From Thalassobaculum_A sp040219215 (GTDB lineage: Bacteria > Pseudomonadota > Alphaproteobacteria > Thalassobaculales > Thalassobaculaceae), in NCBI RefSeq assembly GCF_040219215.1, contig NZ_JAVJSX010000033.1, forward strand, positions 95,753 through 159,752: a stretch of 64,000 bases of DNA, in the 5' to 3' direction. Both the position numbers and the translations under genes were made by a program. This document shows positions 34,593 through 45,971 of the stretch, one piece after another (the stretch's first letter is position 1; each line of letters begins with the position of its first letter). The notes under the pieces were generated by a model. It was not told the origin of the DNA. It did no database searches and worked only from the letters and a program-made list of their open reading frames with translations.

Positions 34593-35426
34593 ATGACCCA
34601 TCCCGTCCTCGACTCCCGCCGCGCCGCCGTAGTCACCGGGGCCGCCAGCGGCATCGGGCTCGCCGCCTGCCTGCGGTTCGCGTCTCTCGGCATGCCGGTC
34701 TGCCTGGTCGATCTGTCGGACGCCGCCCTGAGGCGTGTGCAGGACCAGGTCGCCGACAAGGCGCCGAACGGCGCGACGGATGTGCTGTGCATTGCCGCCG
34801 ACGTCTCGAACGCCGCCGAGATGGCCGCCGCCGCCGCCACCGTCCACGACCAGTTCGGCGCCGTCGGCATCCTGATGAACAACGCGGTCACCCGCACCGG
34901 CGGTGGCGTGTGGGCCGATCCGGCGGATTGGCGCAAGGCACTGGAGGTGAACTTCTGGGGCGTCCTGAACGGAGTCAACGCGTTCGCACCTCTGATGCTC
35001 GAGCGGTCGGAGCCCTCCATGATCGTCAACTGCGGCTCCAAGCAGGGAATCACCAACCCGCCCGGCAACGTCGCCTACAACGTGACCAAGTCGGCGGTAA
35101 AGACCTACACCGAGGCGTTGCAGCATGAGCTGCGCAATACGGAAGGCTGCCGTGTCAGCGCCCATCTGCTCGTGCCTGGCTGGACGACTACCGGCGATCG
35201 TGCGCCCGCCGCCGGGGCATGGTCGGCCGACCAGGTGGTCGATCATATGATGGCCGCTCTGCGTCGCGACGACTTCTACATCGTCTGCCCGGACAATGAG
35301 GTGACGCCGGAGATGGACCGGGCGCGCATCCTGTGGGCGGCCGGCGACATCACCGAGAACCGACCGCCGATGTCACGCTGGCATCCGGACTACCGCGACG
35401 CCTTCGCCGCGTTCAAGCCGGACTGA
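34593..35426 (+). CDS. Short-chain dehydrogenase/reductase
   Basis: The 277-residue SDR has the cofactor motif TGAASGIG (about residues 16-23), NNAV after strand 4 (LMNNAVTRTGGG), MIVNCGSKQGITNPPG with the catalytic Ser, and YNVTKSAVKTY with Tyr-x3-Lys. NAD(P) oxidoreduction of a hydroxy/keto substrate is expected but the substrate is unknown. GGAG precedes the ATG. It converges on ppdK with 6 bases between stops. Confidence 0.88.
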   Translation: MTHPVLDSRRAAVVTGAASGIGLAACLRFASLGMPVCLVDLSDAALRRVQDQVADKAPNGATDVLCIAADVSNAAEMAAAAATVHDQFGAVGILMNNAVTRTGGGVWADPADWRKALEVNFWGVLNGVNAFAPLMLERSEPSMIVNCGSKQGITNPPGNVAYNVTKSAVKTYTEALQHELRNTEGCRVSAHLLVPGWTTTGDRAPAAGAWSADQVVDHMMAALRRDDFYIVCPDNEVTPEMDRARILWAAGDITENRPPMSRWHPDYRDAFAAFKPD

Positions 35427-35432
35427 CGGTCC

Positions 35433-38102
<2,670 letters not shown>

Positions 38103-38140
38103 CGCTTCACTCCTTTGCGATCGCTCGGCGATCGACGCAC

Positions 38141-40330
38141 TCAACCATCCACGCGGGCGAAATCCGCAACCCGGCCCATCGCGTCACGGACCTGTGCCAG
38201 GATCCGCAGGCGGTTCACCCGCAGATCCGCGTCGTCGGCATTGACCGTGACCTTCTCGAAGAACGCGTCGATCGGCGACCGCAGGGTCGCCAGGGTGGCC
38301 ATGGCCCCCGCGAAATCCTCGGCCTTCAACGCGGACTCCAGCACAGGCTCCGCCTCGGCCAGCGCCTCGTACAGCGCCGTCTCTTCGCTCAAAACCAGTC
38401 GATGCGCTTCCGGTTCCGCCGCGTGCGACACCCCGTCCTTCTTCTCCTCGGCACGCAGGATGTTGCTGGCACGCCGGAATCCGGTCAGCAGGTTCGCCCC
38501 GTCCTCGGTGCCGAGGAAGTCGGCAAGCGCATGCACCCGCGCCAGCAGGCGCACCAGATCGTCCTCGTCGCCCAGTTCGAACACTGCGGCGATCAGGTCG
38601 TGCCGAACCCCCTGCTCGCGCAGATGGACCTTCAGGCGATCGGCGAAGAAGCCGAGCAGTTCCTGCCGGATGAATGGCAGAACCGTGAACTCGGTGTACC
38701 AGCCGGGCGGAACCTCGCCGCCGTCAAGCTTGGCGGCGGCGCTCTCAAGACTGGCATCCACGACGTCACGCGGCAGTCGGCCGAACGCCGAGGCGAACAG
38801 GTCGATCAGCGGAACACGCAGGTTGTTCTCGATGATCAGGCGAATCACGCCGAGCGCCGAGCGGCGCAGCGCGAACGGATCCTTGGAGCCCGTCGGGGTT
38901 TCGCCGATCGCGAAGAAACCGACCAGCGTGTCGATCTTGTCGGCCAGCGCGACGGCCACCGACACCGGTGCGGTCGGACAACGGTCCGACGGCCCGAGCG
39001 GCGAGTAATGCTCGGCAATCGCTTCGGCGACCGTCGGGTCCTCGCCCGAGTCCAGCGCGTAATAGCGCCCCATGACGCCCTGCAGCTCCGGGAACTCGCT
39101 GACCATGCCGGTGGTCAGGTCCGCCTTGGACAGGGTGGCCGCGCGCCGCACCATGTCGCCGTCGGCACCGATCCGGTCGCCGATCTCGACCGCCAACTGC
39201 GCGAACCGCTGCACCTTGTCGGCCATGGTGCCCAGCCGGTCGTAGAACTTGACGGTTCGGAGCGCCTCGCGCCGGTTCGCCAGCGGGGTTTTCAGGTCCT
39301 GATCCCAGAAGAACTTAGCGTCCGACAACCGGGCGCGCAGCACCTTCTCGTTGCCGGCGACGATGGTGGCGTCGCGTGCCGGTTCGCTCGCCATGTTGGC
39401 GACCACGGCGAACCGGTCGGCCAGCGCGCCGTCAGCCGTCTCCAGCGCGAAATACTTCTGGTGGCTGCGCATCGAGGTGACCAGCACCTCCTTTGGCACA
39501 CCCATGAACTGCGCGTCGATCCGGCCCAGCATCGGCACCGGCCATTCGACCAGGCCGCAAACCTCCTCCAGCAAGCCCGGATCGTCCCGTGCGACTAGGC
39601 CGGCTTCCTTCGCAAGCGCAGCAATCCCGTCGACGATGATCCGCTTGCGCTCCTCGCGGTCGAGGATCACGTAGGCGTCACGCAGCTTGGTGCGGTAGTC
39701 GGCGAATGACGTGACGGTGAACGGTTTCGGCGCCAGGAACCGGTGACCTCGAGTCTCACCGGATGCCTTGATCGTCCCCTCGAGCGTCGGCAGATGAACC
39801 TCTTCGCGGTTGCGAATCAATTGGAAGTCCAGGTCGAGCACCTTGCCGTCGACCATCGCCAGGATCCCGTGCAACGGCCGAACCCAGCGGAAGTCGTTGC
39901 GCCCCCACCGCATCGACTTGGGCCAGGGCATCTCCGAGATCGCCTCGAACAACAGGTACGGCAGGTAGCGTTCCAGGGGCGCGCCGGACACATGACGGAC
40001 CGCAAAGTAGAAATCGCCCTTGTCGGTCGAACGGACTTCGGCCTGCTCGATCGCTTCGATGCCGGCCGCCCTCATGAAGCCTTGAAGTGCCTTGTCGGGC
40101 GCGCCGACCTTGGGGCCCCGACGCTCCTCGGTTTGGTCTGGCTGGCGGGCCGGCAGGCCGTCGACCATCAAAGCCAGACGGCGTGGGGTAACGTGCGCCT
40201 CGGCCGAGGTGAACACGAGCCCCCCAGCCCTCAGTTTCGCCGTCACAAGCCCTCGGAAGTCATCGGCGGCGCGCGCCTGCATGCGGGCCGGAATCTCCTC
40301 GGAGAACAGCTCGACCAGAAGCTCAGCCAT
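38141..40330 (-). CDS. glyS: Glycyl-tRNA synthetase beta subunit
   Basis: The 729-residue protein begins MAELLVELFSEEIPARMQ, the standard bacterial GlyS N-terminus. It contains the expected HD-like middle and the C-terminal anticodon-binding/DALR-type domain (about residues 590-715). With the alpha subunit it forms the tetrameric enzyme that charges tRNA-Gly. Its ATG overlaps glyQ by 8 bases. Confidence 0.96.
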   Translation of the reverse strand: MAELLVELFSEEIPARMQARAADDFRGLVTAKLRAGGLVFTSAEAHVTPRRLALMVDGLPARQPDQTEERRGPKVGAPDKALQGFMRAAGIEAIEQAEVRSTDKGDFYFAVRHVSGAPLERYLPYLLFEAISEMPWPKSMRWGRNDFRWVRPLHGILAMVDGKVLDLDFQLIRNREEVHLPTLEGTIKASGETRGHRFLAPKPFTVTSFADYRTKLRDAYVILDREERKRIIVDGIAALAKEAGLVARDDPGLLEEVCGLVEWPVPMLGRIDAQFMGVPKEVLVTSMRSHQKYFALETADGALADRFAVVANMASEPARDATIVAGNEKVLRARLSDAKFFWDQDLKTPLANRREALRTVKFYDRLGTMADKVQRFAQLAVEIGDRIGADGDMVRRAATLSKADLTTGMVSEFPELQGVMGRYYALDSGEDPTVAEAIAEHYSPLGPSDRCPTAPVSVAVALADKIDTLVGFFAIGETPTGSKDPFALRRSALGVIRLIIENNLRVPLIDLFASAFGRLPRDVVDASLESAAAKLDGGEVPPGWYTEFTVLPFIRQELLGFFADRLKVHLREQGVRHDLIAAVFELGDEDDLVRLLARVHALADFLGTEDGANLLTGFRRASNILRAEEKKDGVSHAAEPEAHRLVLSEETALYEALAEAEPVLESALKAEDFAGAMATLATLRSPIDAFFEKVTVNADDADLRVNRLRILAQVRDAMGRVADFARVDG

Positions 40331-41273
40331 GACTGCGGCGCTCCTGCTTCTTCTGCTCCCAGCCGGCCTTCCAGGCGGTGCTGGTCTCCACCCACTTCTC
40401 GCAGCACGCCTTGGCCAGCGCCCGCACCCGGCCGATATAGGCTTGCCGTTCGGTAACGCTGATCACGCCACGCGCGTCCAGCAGGTTGAAGGTGTGGCTG
40501 GCCTTCATGCACTGGTCATAGGCCGGCAGCGGCATGGGCTTCTCGGCCGCAAGCAGCGCCGCGCAGGCCTTCTCGGCGTCGCGGAAATGCTGGAACAGCA
40601 CTTCGGTGTCGGCATACTCGAAATTGTAGGTCGAGAACTCCAGCTCGGCCTGTTTGTAGATGTCGCCGTAGACCTTGCCGCCCTCGTCCTTCGGCACGCC
40701 GTCCCAGTCCAGATCGTAGACGTCGTCGACCTCCTGGATGTACATCGCCAGTCGTTCCAGCCCGTAGGTCAACTCCAGGCTGACCGGCGAACAGTCGATG
40801 CCGCCGACCTGCTGGAAATAGGTGTACTGCGACACTTCCATGCCGTCGCACCAGACCTCCCAGCCGAGCCCCCAGGCGCCGAGCGTCGGGCTTTCCCAAT
40901 CGTCCTCGACGAACCGGATGTCGTGCTGCATCGGATCCAGGCCGATGGCGCGCAGCGAGCCCAGGTAAAGCTCCTGGCTGTCGACCGGCGACGGCTTCAC
41001 CAGCACCTGGAACTGGTAGTAGTGCTGGAGGCGGTTGGGGTTCTCGCCGTATCGCCCATCGGTCGGACGTCGGGACGGCTGGACATAGGCGGCCTTCCAG
41101 ATCTCGTCCGGACCAAGGGAACGCAGGGTGGTTGCCGGGTGAAACGTTCCCGCCCCGACCTCCATGTCATACGGCTGCAGAATCACGCAGCCCTTGCTCG
41201 CCCAGTAGGCCTGCAAGGTCAGGATCAGGGACTGAAAGGCCAACCGGCTGTCCGGTCGGTCACCATCCGGCAT
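40323..41273 (-). CDS. glyQ: Glycyl-tRNA synthetase alpha subunit
   Basis: The 316-residue class II catalytic subunit shows LTLQAYWASKGCVILQPYDMEVGAGTFHPATTLRSLG (motif region of GlyQ), VQPSRRPTDGRYGENPNRLQHYYQFQV and GLERLAMYIQEVDDVYDLDW. Length agrees with the family (about 300). It is first in the glyQ-glyS-ppdK unit. The 206 bases upstream are shared with the divergent ArsR gene. Confidence 0.97.
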   Translation of the reverse strand: MPDGDRPDSRLAFQSLILTLQAYWASKGCVILQPYDMEVGAGTFHPATTLRSLGPDEIWKAAYVQPSRRPTDGRYGENPNRLQHYYQFQVLVKPSPVDSQELYLGSLRAIGLDPMQHDIRFVEDDWESPTLGAWGLGWEVWCDGMEVSQYTYFQQVGGIDCSPVSLELTYGLERLAMYIQEVDDVYDLDWDGVPKDEGGKVYGDIYKQAELEFSTYNFEYADTEVLFQHFRDAEKACAALLAAEKPMPLPAYDQCMKASHTFNLLDARGVISVTERQAYIGRVRALAKACCEKWVETSTAWKAGWEQKKQERRSHG

Positions 41274-41465
41274 TACACGACTCGCTGCGTATCTCGCGGG
41301 TGCGAGAAACTAGACGCCGAGGTGCATTGAATCAAGCGAACTCGCGGCGGCACCGTGCGATGGGCACACGGTACGCCAGATGCTGCGCCGCCCTTCCGAC
41401 CAGCCGATCACGATCGACGCTCCGGACAGGGATGGAAGCCTGCTTTGACGCCTTTGGATTTTTAT

Positions 41466-41481
41466 ATAACTATCAAGTTAT
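41466..41481 (+). promoter_or_regulatory. ArsR-type operator palindrome overlapping the regulator start codon
   Basis: ATAACT-ATCA-AGTTAT is a perfect six-base inverted repeat. Its last two bases are the first two of the ATG of the ArsR gene. The surrounding stretch (41458-41481) is strikingly AT-rich for this genome and holds TATAAC-like -10 candidates after TTGACG at 41447. A dimeric ArsR repressor bound here would block its own transcription. The symmetry is seen; autoregulation is inferred. Confidence 0.6.
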
Positions 41482-41848
41482 GGAACTCTCCCGTTATGTA
41501 TCCCAACCTGAGAATCTTGATGCGGTCTTCGCCGCGCTCGCCGATCCGACCCGGCGGGCGATCCTGGCCCGCTTGGCGGCGGGCGAGGCATCGGTCAACG
41601 AGATCGCAGCACCCTTCGCGATGAGTCAGCCGGCGGTCTCGAAGCACCTGAAAGTCCTGGAACGCGCCGGACTGGTCGAGCGTGACATCGACGGGCAGCG
41701 CCGACCGGCGCGGTTGAAGGCCGAGGCGATGGCCGCAGCGGTCGAATGGCTCGAACAGTTCAGGGAGTTCTGGTCGTCAAGCTTCGACCAGCTCGACGAC
41801 CTGCTGAAGGAACTGAAGCAGACTAGAGAACCAGGGGACCCGGAATGA
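41480..41848 (+). CDS. ArsR-family transcriptional regulator
   Basis: The 122-residue winged-helix protein contains LADPTRRAILARLAAGEASVNEIAAPFAMSQPAVSKHLKVLERAGLVER, the classic ArsR helix-turn-helix, followed by the wing (DGQRRPARL). It lacks metal-binding CxC motifs, so it is of the non-metal SdpR-like subgroup that pairs with SRPBCC proteins. The ATG at 41480 has no clear ribosome site and sits in the operator-promoter region, so the message may be leaderless or nearly so. Its stop overlaps the next gene (ATGA). Confidence 0.88.
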   Translation: MELSRYVSQPENLDAVFAALADPTRRAILARLAAGEASVNEIAAPFAMSQPAVSKHLKVLERAGLVERDIDGQRRPARLKAEAMAAAVEWLEQFREFWSSSFDQLDDLLKELKQTREPGDPE

Positions 41849-42339
41849 GTGATTTGCCGATCTATGCGCTGGAGAGGACCTTCGCGGCCCCCCGCGCGCT
41901 GGTCTGGAAGACATGGACCGATCCGGCGCTGCTGCCGCGCTGGTACGGCCCTCGGGTGGAGACCATCGTCCATCAGCTAGAGCTGAAGCCCGGCGGACTG
42001 TGGCTGGGGGAGATGCGCTGGGGTGGCGCTTCCCACTACCAGCGGGTCGAGTACACCGAAGTCACGCCGCCCGAGCGGCTGGTCTGGCTGCACTCCGTCT
42101 CGGATTCCGCGTGGAACATCATCGCGAATCCCATGATGCCCGACTGGCCGCGGGTGCTGTTGACGACGGTTACGTTCGAGGAGAGTGGCGATCAGACCGC
42201 CGTTCGCCTGACCTGGGTGCCGCACAACGCGAATGCGGCGGAAGTCGCCTGCTTCGCCGCTGCGATCGGCGGTATGGACAAGGGCTGGGGCGCAGGCATG
42301 GCATTGCTGGCGGATCTGCTGGCCGAGCTCCAGGCTTGA
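41845..42339 (+). CDS. SRPBCC / AHSA1-domain protein
   Basis: The 164-residue protein has the Bet v 1-like START fold seen in AHSA1 proteins: LERTFAAPRALVWKTWTDPALLPRWYGP at the N-terminus, YTEVTPPERLVWLHSV in the middle, and a long C-terminal helix (GGMDKGWGAGMALLADLLAEL). These bind hydrophobic small ligands. It is translationally coupled to the ArsR gene, a pairing seen very widely, so its level is probably set by that repressor. Confidence 0.88.
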   Translation: MSDLPIYALERTFAAPRALVWKTWTDPALLPRWYGPRVETIVHQLELKPGGLWLGEMRWGGASHYQRVEYTEVTPPERLVWLHSVSDSAWNIIANPMMPDWPRVLLTTVTFEESGDQTAVRLTWVPHNANAAEVACFAAAIGGMDKGWGAGMALLADLLAELQA

Positions 42340-42495
42340 ACCGGCACCTCTGATTGGATCGTGCCGGACCCGCCAATGCTCGCTTTGGTTCCATCCCTGC
42401 ACGTCAGCCGACGGCGGTGCGAAGCCTCCGACGCATTGCCAAGCCACCAACGCTTCCGGATAGTGTCGAGCGCACGAAACGGAGGGGACGCGGCC

Positions 42496-43008
42496 ATGAC
42501 GATGACCGACTGGTCGAAGCAGTTGTTCGACGATCTGGTCGAGGCCGGCGTAACGCTGTTCTCATACGTCCCGGATGCCGGGAACAAGAAGCTGATCGAG
42601 CATGTCTCGGCGCGCAACGACACGACCGCTGTCCTGCTGACCACGGAAGAGGAAGGCGTCGCCATCTGCGCGGGCGCCGACCTCGTGGGCCGGAGATCGG
42701 TCGTCTGCATGCAGTCGTCCGGCGTCGGCAACGTCCCGAACTTTCTGTCCTTCGTGAAGGGTGGAAACTTTCCGATCCTGATGATCGTCTCGATGCGCGG
42801 TGACTACGGCGAGCAGAACCCCTGGCAATACCCGATGGGACAGGCGGTCGAACCGATTCTCACGGCAATGGGCGTCGGCATCGTCAAGGTGGACAGCCTG
42901 GACGACCTTCGCCCGGCCACCCAGGCAGCCCTGTCGGCGGTTTTCGCGGCGGGACAATCCACCGCGATCGTCCTGACGCAACGGTTCCTGGGCGCCAAGC
43001 AGTTCTGA
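42496..43008 (+). CDS. Thiamine-dependent decarboxylase, PYR-domain subunit (ComD / phosphonopyruvate-decarboxylase type)
   Basis: The 170-residue protein is a lone PYR domain: FDDLVEAGVTLFSYVPDAGNKKLIEHV, then TTEEEGVAICAGADLVGRRSVVCMQSSGVGN with the conserved Glu that activates TPP, and SMRGDYGEQNPWQ. It matches the alpha subunit of sulfopyruvate decarboxylase and the N-terminal half of phosphonopyruvate decarboxylase. GGAGGGG precedes the ATG at 42496. It pairs with the next gene, 16 bases on. The true substrate is a 2-oxo acid that cannot be fixed from sequence. Confidence 0.85.
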   Translation: MTMTDWSKQLFDDLVEAGVTLFSYVPDAGNKKLIEHVSARNDTTAVLLTTEEEGVAICAGADLVGRRSVVCMQSSGVGNVPNFLSFVKGGNFPILMIVSMRGDYGEQNPWQYPMGQAVEPILTAMGVGIVKVDSLDDLRPATQAALSAVFAAGQSTAIVLTQRFLGAKQF

Positions 43009-43024
43009 CAGGAGGACGCTGACG

Positions 43025-43615
43025 ATGCGGCAAGCGACATTGGATCGGCGGGACGTCCTCGCCCGGATCTTCCCAAACCCCGAGCGCTATCTGTTCATTT
43101 CCGGCCTGGCCGGGCCGGCCCGGGACACTGCCGGCCTGACCAACGACGGCGCCAACACCTTCACCATGGCGGGAGCCATGGGCGCGGCGACGACCGTGGG
43201 GCTCGGCGTGGCGCTATCGGCACCGGACCGGAAGGTCGCCGTGGTCACCGGCGACGGCGAATTGCTCATGAACATCGGCTCGCTGGTGACGGTCGCGTCG
43301 ATGGCGCCGCCGAACCTGACCATCGTCTGCATCGACAACGGCTGCCACGGCGAGACCGGCGGACAGACCGGCCACACGTCCCGGACCGCGAATCTCGAAC
43401 AGATCGCCAGGGGTGCCGGGATCGCCTCGTCCAGCGTCGTCGAAACGGAAGCCGATCTGGACAAGGCCGCCGCGTTCCTGGAGGAGATGCCCGGCCCGCG
43501 GTTCATCCAGGTGCGGGTCACCGACGGGCCGCCGACCAGCTACAAGCGCAACTTCAACATGGCCGAGTGCCGCATCCGGTTCCGAACCGCCGCCCTGAAC
43601 ACCGCCGGCGGATGA
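43025..43615 (+). CDS. Thiamine-dependent decarboxylase, TPP-binding subunit (ComE type)
   Basis: The 196-residue protein is the partner PP domain. The TPP/magnesium motif begins GDGE at 76-79 and ends at Asn105 in IVCIDNG, with NIGSLVTVASMAPPNL between. A strong AGGAGG ribosome site precedes it. It assembles with the previous product into a complete decarboxylase. No PEP mutase, sulfolactate or coenzyme M gene lies nearby, so neither phosphonate nor coenzyme M metabolism is supported by context. Confidence 0.87.
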   Translation: MRQATLDRRDVLARIFPNPERYLFISGLAGPARDTAGLTNDGANTFTMAGAMGAATTVGLGVALSAPDRKVAVVTGDGELLMNIGSLVTVASMAPPNLTIVCIDNGCHGETGGQTGHTSRTANLEQIARGAGIASSSVVETEADLDKAAAFLEEMPGPRFIQVRVTDGPPTSYKRNFNMAECRIRFRTAALNTAGG

Positions 43616-43654
43616 CCGTGCCGGCGCGCCATTGGGAACGGTAGCGTCGTCAGC

Positions 43655-44602
43655 CTACCCGACGAGGCGCCCCAGCAGCCAGACCGTGAACGGCAGCGTC
43701 AGGAACGCCAGCGCGGTCTGGACCGTGATGATGGTCGCCATCAACGGCGCATCGCCGCCCATCTGGCGGGCCAGGGTGTAGCCGGACGCCGCTGTCGGCA
43801 CGGCGCCGAACAATCCCGCGACGATCGCTGCCGTCGGCGGCAGCGCCATCCATAACGCCAGCCCGACCAGGATTGCCGGGAATACAACCATCTTCCCGAT
43901 GATGGACAGGACGGCCGGACCGACCGAAGCGGTCATCTCGCGCACCCGGATGTTGGCGCCGACACACAGCAGCACCACCGGCAGCGCCGCCTGCCCCAGG
44001 ATCGCGGTCACGTCGTGCAGCACCGGGATGGTCCCGATGCCGGTGAGGTTCACGGCGACTCCAGCGAACACCGAGACCAGCAGCGGATTGCGCGCCAAGT
44101 CACGGGCAATCGCCTTGACCAGGCCGGATTGACGGCTCCCGTCGCTCGCCGGACTGCGGGTCATGGCGACCATCAGGGATACCACCACGATGTTGGTGAC
44201 CGGGATCAGCAGTGCCGTCGCCAGCGCCGCCAGCGCCAGCCCCTCGGCTCCGAACAGGCGCTCGGCCGCGGCCAGCGCGATGAAGGTGTTGTGCCGCGCC
44301 GCGCCCTGCAGCACCGATGTCGCTGCTGGCCCGGGCAGCTTGAAGACCAGCGTCGACACCAGCGAGAAGCCGACCGCCCCCGCAAAGCCGCCGAGGATCA
44401 CCACCGCGTAGTCGCCGACCAGGTCACCCGACAGGGCAATCGTCGAGGTCTTGTAGAACAGCAGGCTCGGAAACAGCACCCAGTAGACAAGCTTGTCGTT
44501 CAGGTTCCAGAACTCGATCGACGGAATCCCCCCGCGCCGCAGGCCATGGCCGAGCACGATCAGCAGGAATATCGGGGCGATCGACAGCAGGATCGCGATC
44601 AT
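43655..44602 (-). CDS. AEC-family (auxin efflux carrier) transporter
   Basis: The 315-residue protein has about ten spans: SIAPIFLLIVLGHGLRRGGI at the N-terminus, LNDKLVYWVLFPSLLFYKTSTIAL, and the second-repeat VLLCVGANIRVREM and GLFGAVPTAASGYTLARQMGGD. Bacterial members move dicarboxylates such as malate or malonate, or other organic acids. It converges on the ComE-like gene with about 40 bases between stops. It may carry the decarboxylase substrate, but this is only proximity. Confidence 0.87.
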   Translation of the reverse strand: MIAILLSIAPIFLLIVLGHGLRRGGIPSIEFWNLNDKLVYWVLFPSLLFYKTSTIALSGDLVGDYAVVILGGFAGAVGFSLVSTLVFKLPGPAATSVLQGAARHNTFIALAAAERLFGAEGLALAALATALLIPVTNIVVVSLMVAMTRSPASDGSRQSGLVKAIARDLARNPLLVSVFAGVAVNLTGIGTIPVLHDVTAILGQAALPVVLLCVGANIRVREMTASVGPAVLSIIGKMVVFPAILVGLALWMALPPTAAIVAGLFGAVPTAASGYTLARQMGGDAPLMATIITVQTALAFLTLPFTVWLLGRLVG

Positions 44603-44793
44603 GACGTGCCGATCGCCGGGTTCCGGGCCAGCATGACCGCCCGCCGTCGCCCCGCGGTCGTTCGAGTAGGTATGTGCATCCCGCCTCCTTCGTGGAGTTT
44701 ACCGCGGCAAACGACAACGGACACCCACGGCGTGGATCGGGTACAACGCCCGTGCGCCCAAACAGGTGGCGCAACGGGGACGCGAGGTGCGCG

Positions 44794-45426
44794 ATGGCTG
44801 GCTGGGTGGCGTGGCTTGATCTGCTGGGCGTGGCGGTGTTCGCGGCGACCGGTGCGCTGGTGGCGTCGCGCAAGCAGATGGATCTGGTCGGCTTCGGCCT
44901 GATGGCCAGCGCCACCGGCATCGGCGGCGGTACCCTGCGGGACGTGCTGCTGGAGCGTCCGGTGTTCTGGATCGCCGACGGACGCTACCTCGCGGTCTGC
45001 CTCGGCATCGCCGTGCTGATCTACCTGACCGCCCACATCGTGCAGCGCCGGTTCGTGGTCCTGCTGTGGGCCGACGCAATCGGCATTTCCGCCTATGCGG
45101 TGATGGGCGCCGAACTGGGACTGCGCGCCGGTGCGGCACCGCCGGTCGCCGTCGTTCTGGGCGTCATGACCGCCACGTTCGGAGGCCTCATCCGCGACGT
45201 CCTGTGCCAGGAGACACCGCTTATCCTGCGCCGCGAGATCTACGCAACCGCGGTCGCCGCCGGCGCCGGAGCCTACGTGATCACTTTGTCGCTCGGCGCC
45301 GAGAAGCCGCTGGCGGCGATCCTGGGCTTCGCCATCGGCTTCGCCGTGCGGGCCGGCGGCATCGGTTTCGGCTGGTCGCTGCCGACCTATCGGCCAAGAC
45401 CAGGGCGCGACTATCCGGTCGAGTGA
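44794..45426 (+). CDS. TRIC / UPF0126-family membrane protein (YicG-like)
   Basis: The 210-residue protein has seven predicted spans in two repeats, each with the family motif: GLMASATGIGGGTLRDVLL near residue 35 and GVMTATFGGLIRDVLCQE near 120. E. coli YicG of this family is reported to transport glycine; other members are cation channels. The ATG at 44794 follows a GAGG site. An upstream in-frame extension of 40 codons lacks coding character. Confidence 0.87.
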   Translation: MAGWVAWLDLLGVAVFAATGALVASRKQMDLVGFGLMASATGIGGGTLRDVLLERPVFWIADGRYLAVCLGIAVLIYLTAHIVQRRFVVLLWADAIGISAYAVMGAELGLRAGAAPPVAVVLGVMTATFGGLIRDVLCQETPLILRREIYATAVAAGAGAYVITLSLGAEKPLAAILGFAIGFAVRAGGIGFGWSLPTYRPRPGRDYPVE

Positions 45427-45437
45427 CCGTTCCAGGC

Positions 45438-45464
45438 AAATCGGGGACCGGGCCTCTCCGATTT
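45438..45464 (+). terminator. Hairpin after the TRIC-family gene
   Basis: AAATCGGGGA pairs with TCTCCGATTT (one G-U pair) around a seven-base loop, 12 bases after the stop. No clear U-run follows beyond the TTT of the stem. Confidence 0.5.
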
Positions 45465-45601
45465 CCGGCAAAGATGACGTGCAAAGCCGGTCGACGGTCA
45501 CCATGTACTGAGTCAGAAGAGCGAGGCCGGTTCGCGGAAGTTCGCGATTAGCCAGGAACCCCCGACGCCTTCCGTGCATTGGTCTCCAGAGAGGCAATGC
45601 C

Positions 45602-45877
45602 ATGATGAACGCTTTGATCTTACTGACCTTGTTCGGCTGCGATGACTCCGTAACGCAATGCGACGTGCTTGCGCAGCCGACGCAGTACTTCGAAACGCAG
45701 GCCGAATGCCAGAGATCGGCCGAGGATCTGCTCGACCGGTCCCTCGACCGGCCTTATCCGATGCTTGTCACCCAATGCGGGACCAGGAAGGAAACGATCG
45801 ACTACATCGCCCAGGTCGCACCGCCCGAGCAGTTGGCTGCCGTCAACCGGCGCCTGGGCGATGAGGGCTCCCGCTGA
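45602..45877 (+). CDS. Small putative exported protein, unknown function
   Basis: The 91-residue frame has an unusually short hydrophobic start (MMNALILLTLFGCDDS) that could be a minimal signal or anchor. Four cysteines follow (FGCDDS, TQCDVL, AECQRS, TQCGTR), suggesting disulphides. It resembles small uncharacterised proteins of alphaproteobacteria only in general character. It stands between the TRIC-family gene and the SDR gene, with gaps of 175 and 94 bases. Confidence 0.5.
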   Translation: MMNALILLTLFGCDDSVTQCDVLAQPTQYFETQAECQRSAEDLLDRSLDRPYPMLVTQCGTRKETIDYIAQVAPPEQLAAVNRRLGDEGSR

Positions 45878-45971
45878 CGGGGACGACCGGCGCTACCGCG
45901 TTTGCCAGCCTCCGCCCGCCCGGTTATGAGTCGGCGTTCACTTTGCCGCACGACCGGACGGAGACTGCCGC

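Noticed and set aside
42496..43615. Naming the split decarboxylase comD/comE or phosphonopyruvate decarboxylase
   Set aside because: The fold is clear, but no pathway gene nearby supports either substrate, so no symbol was given.
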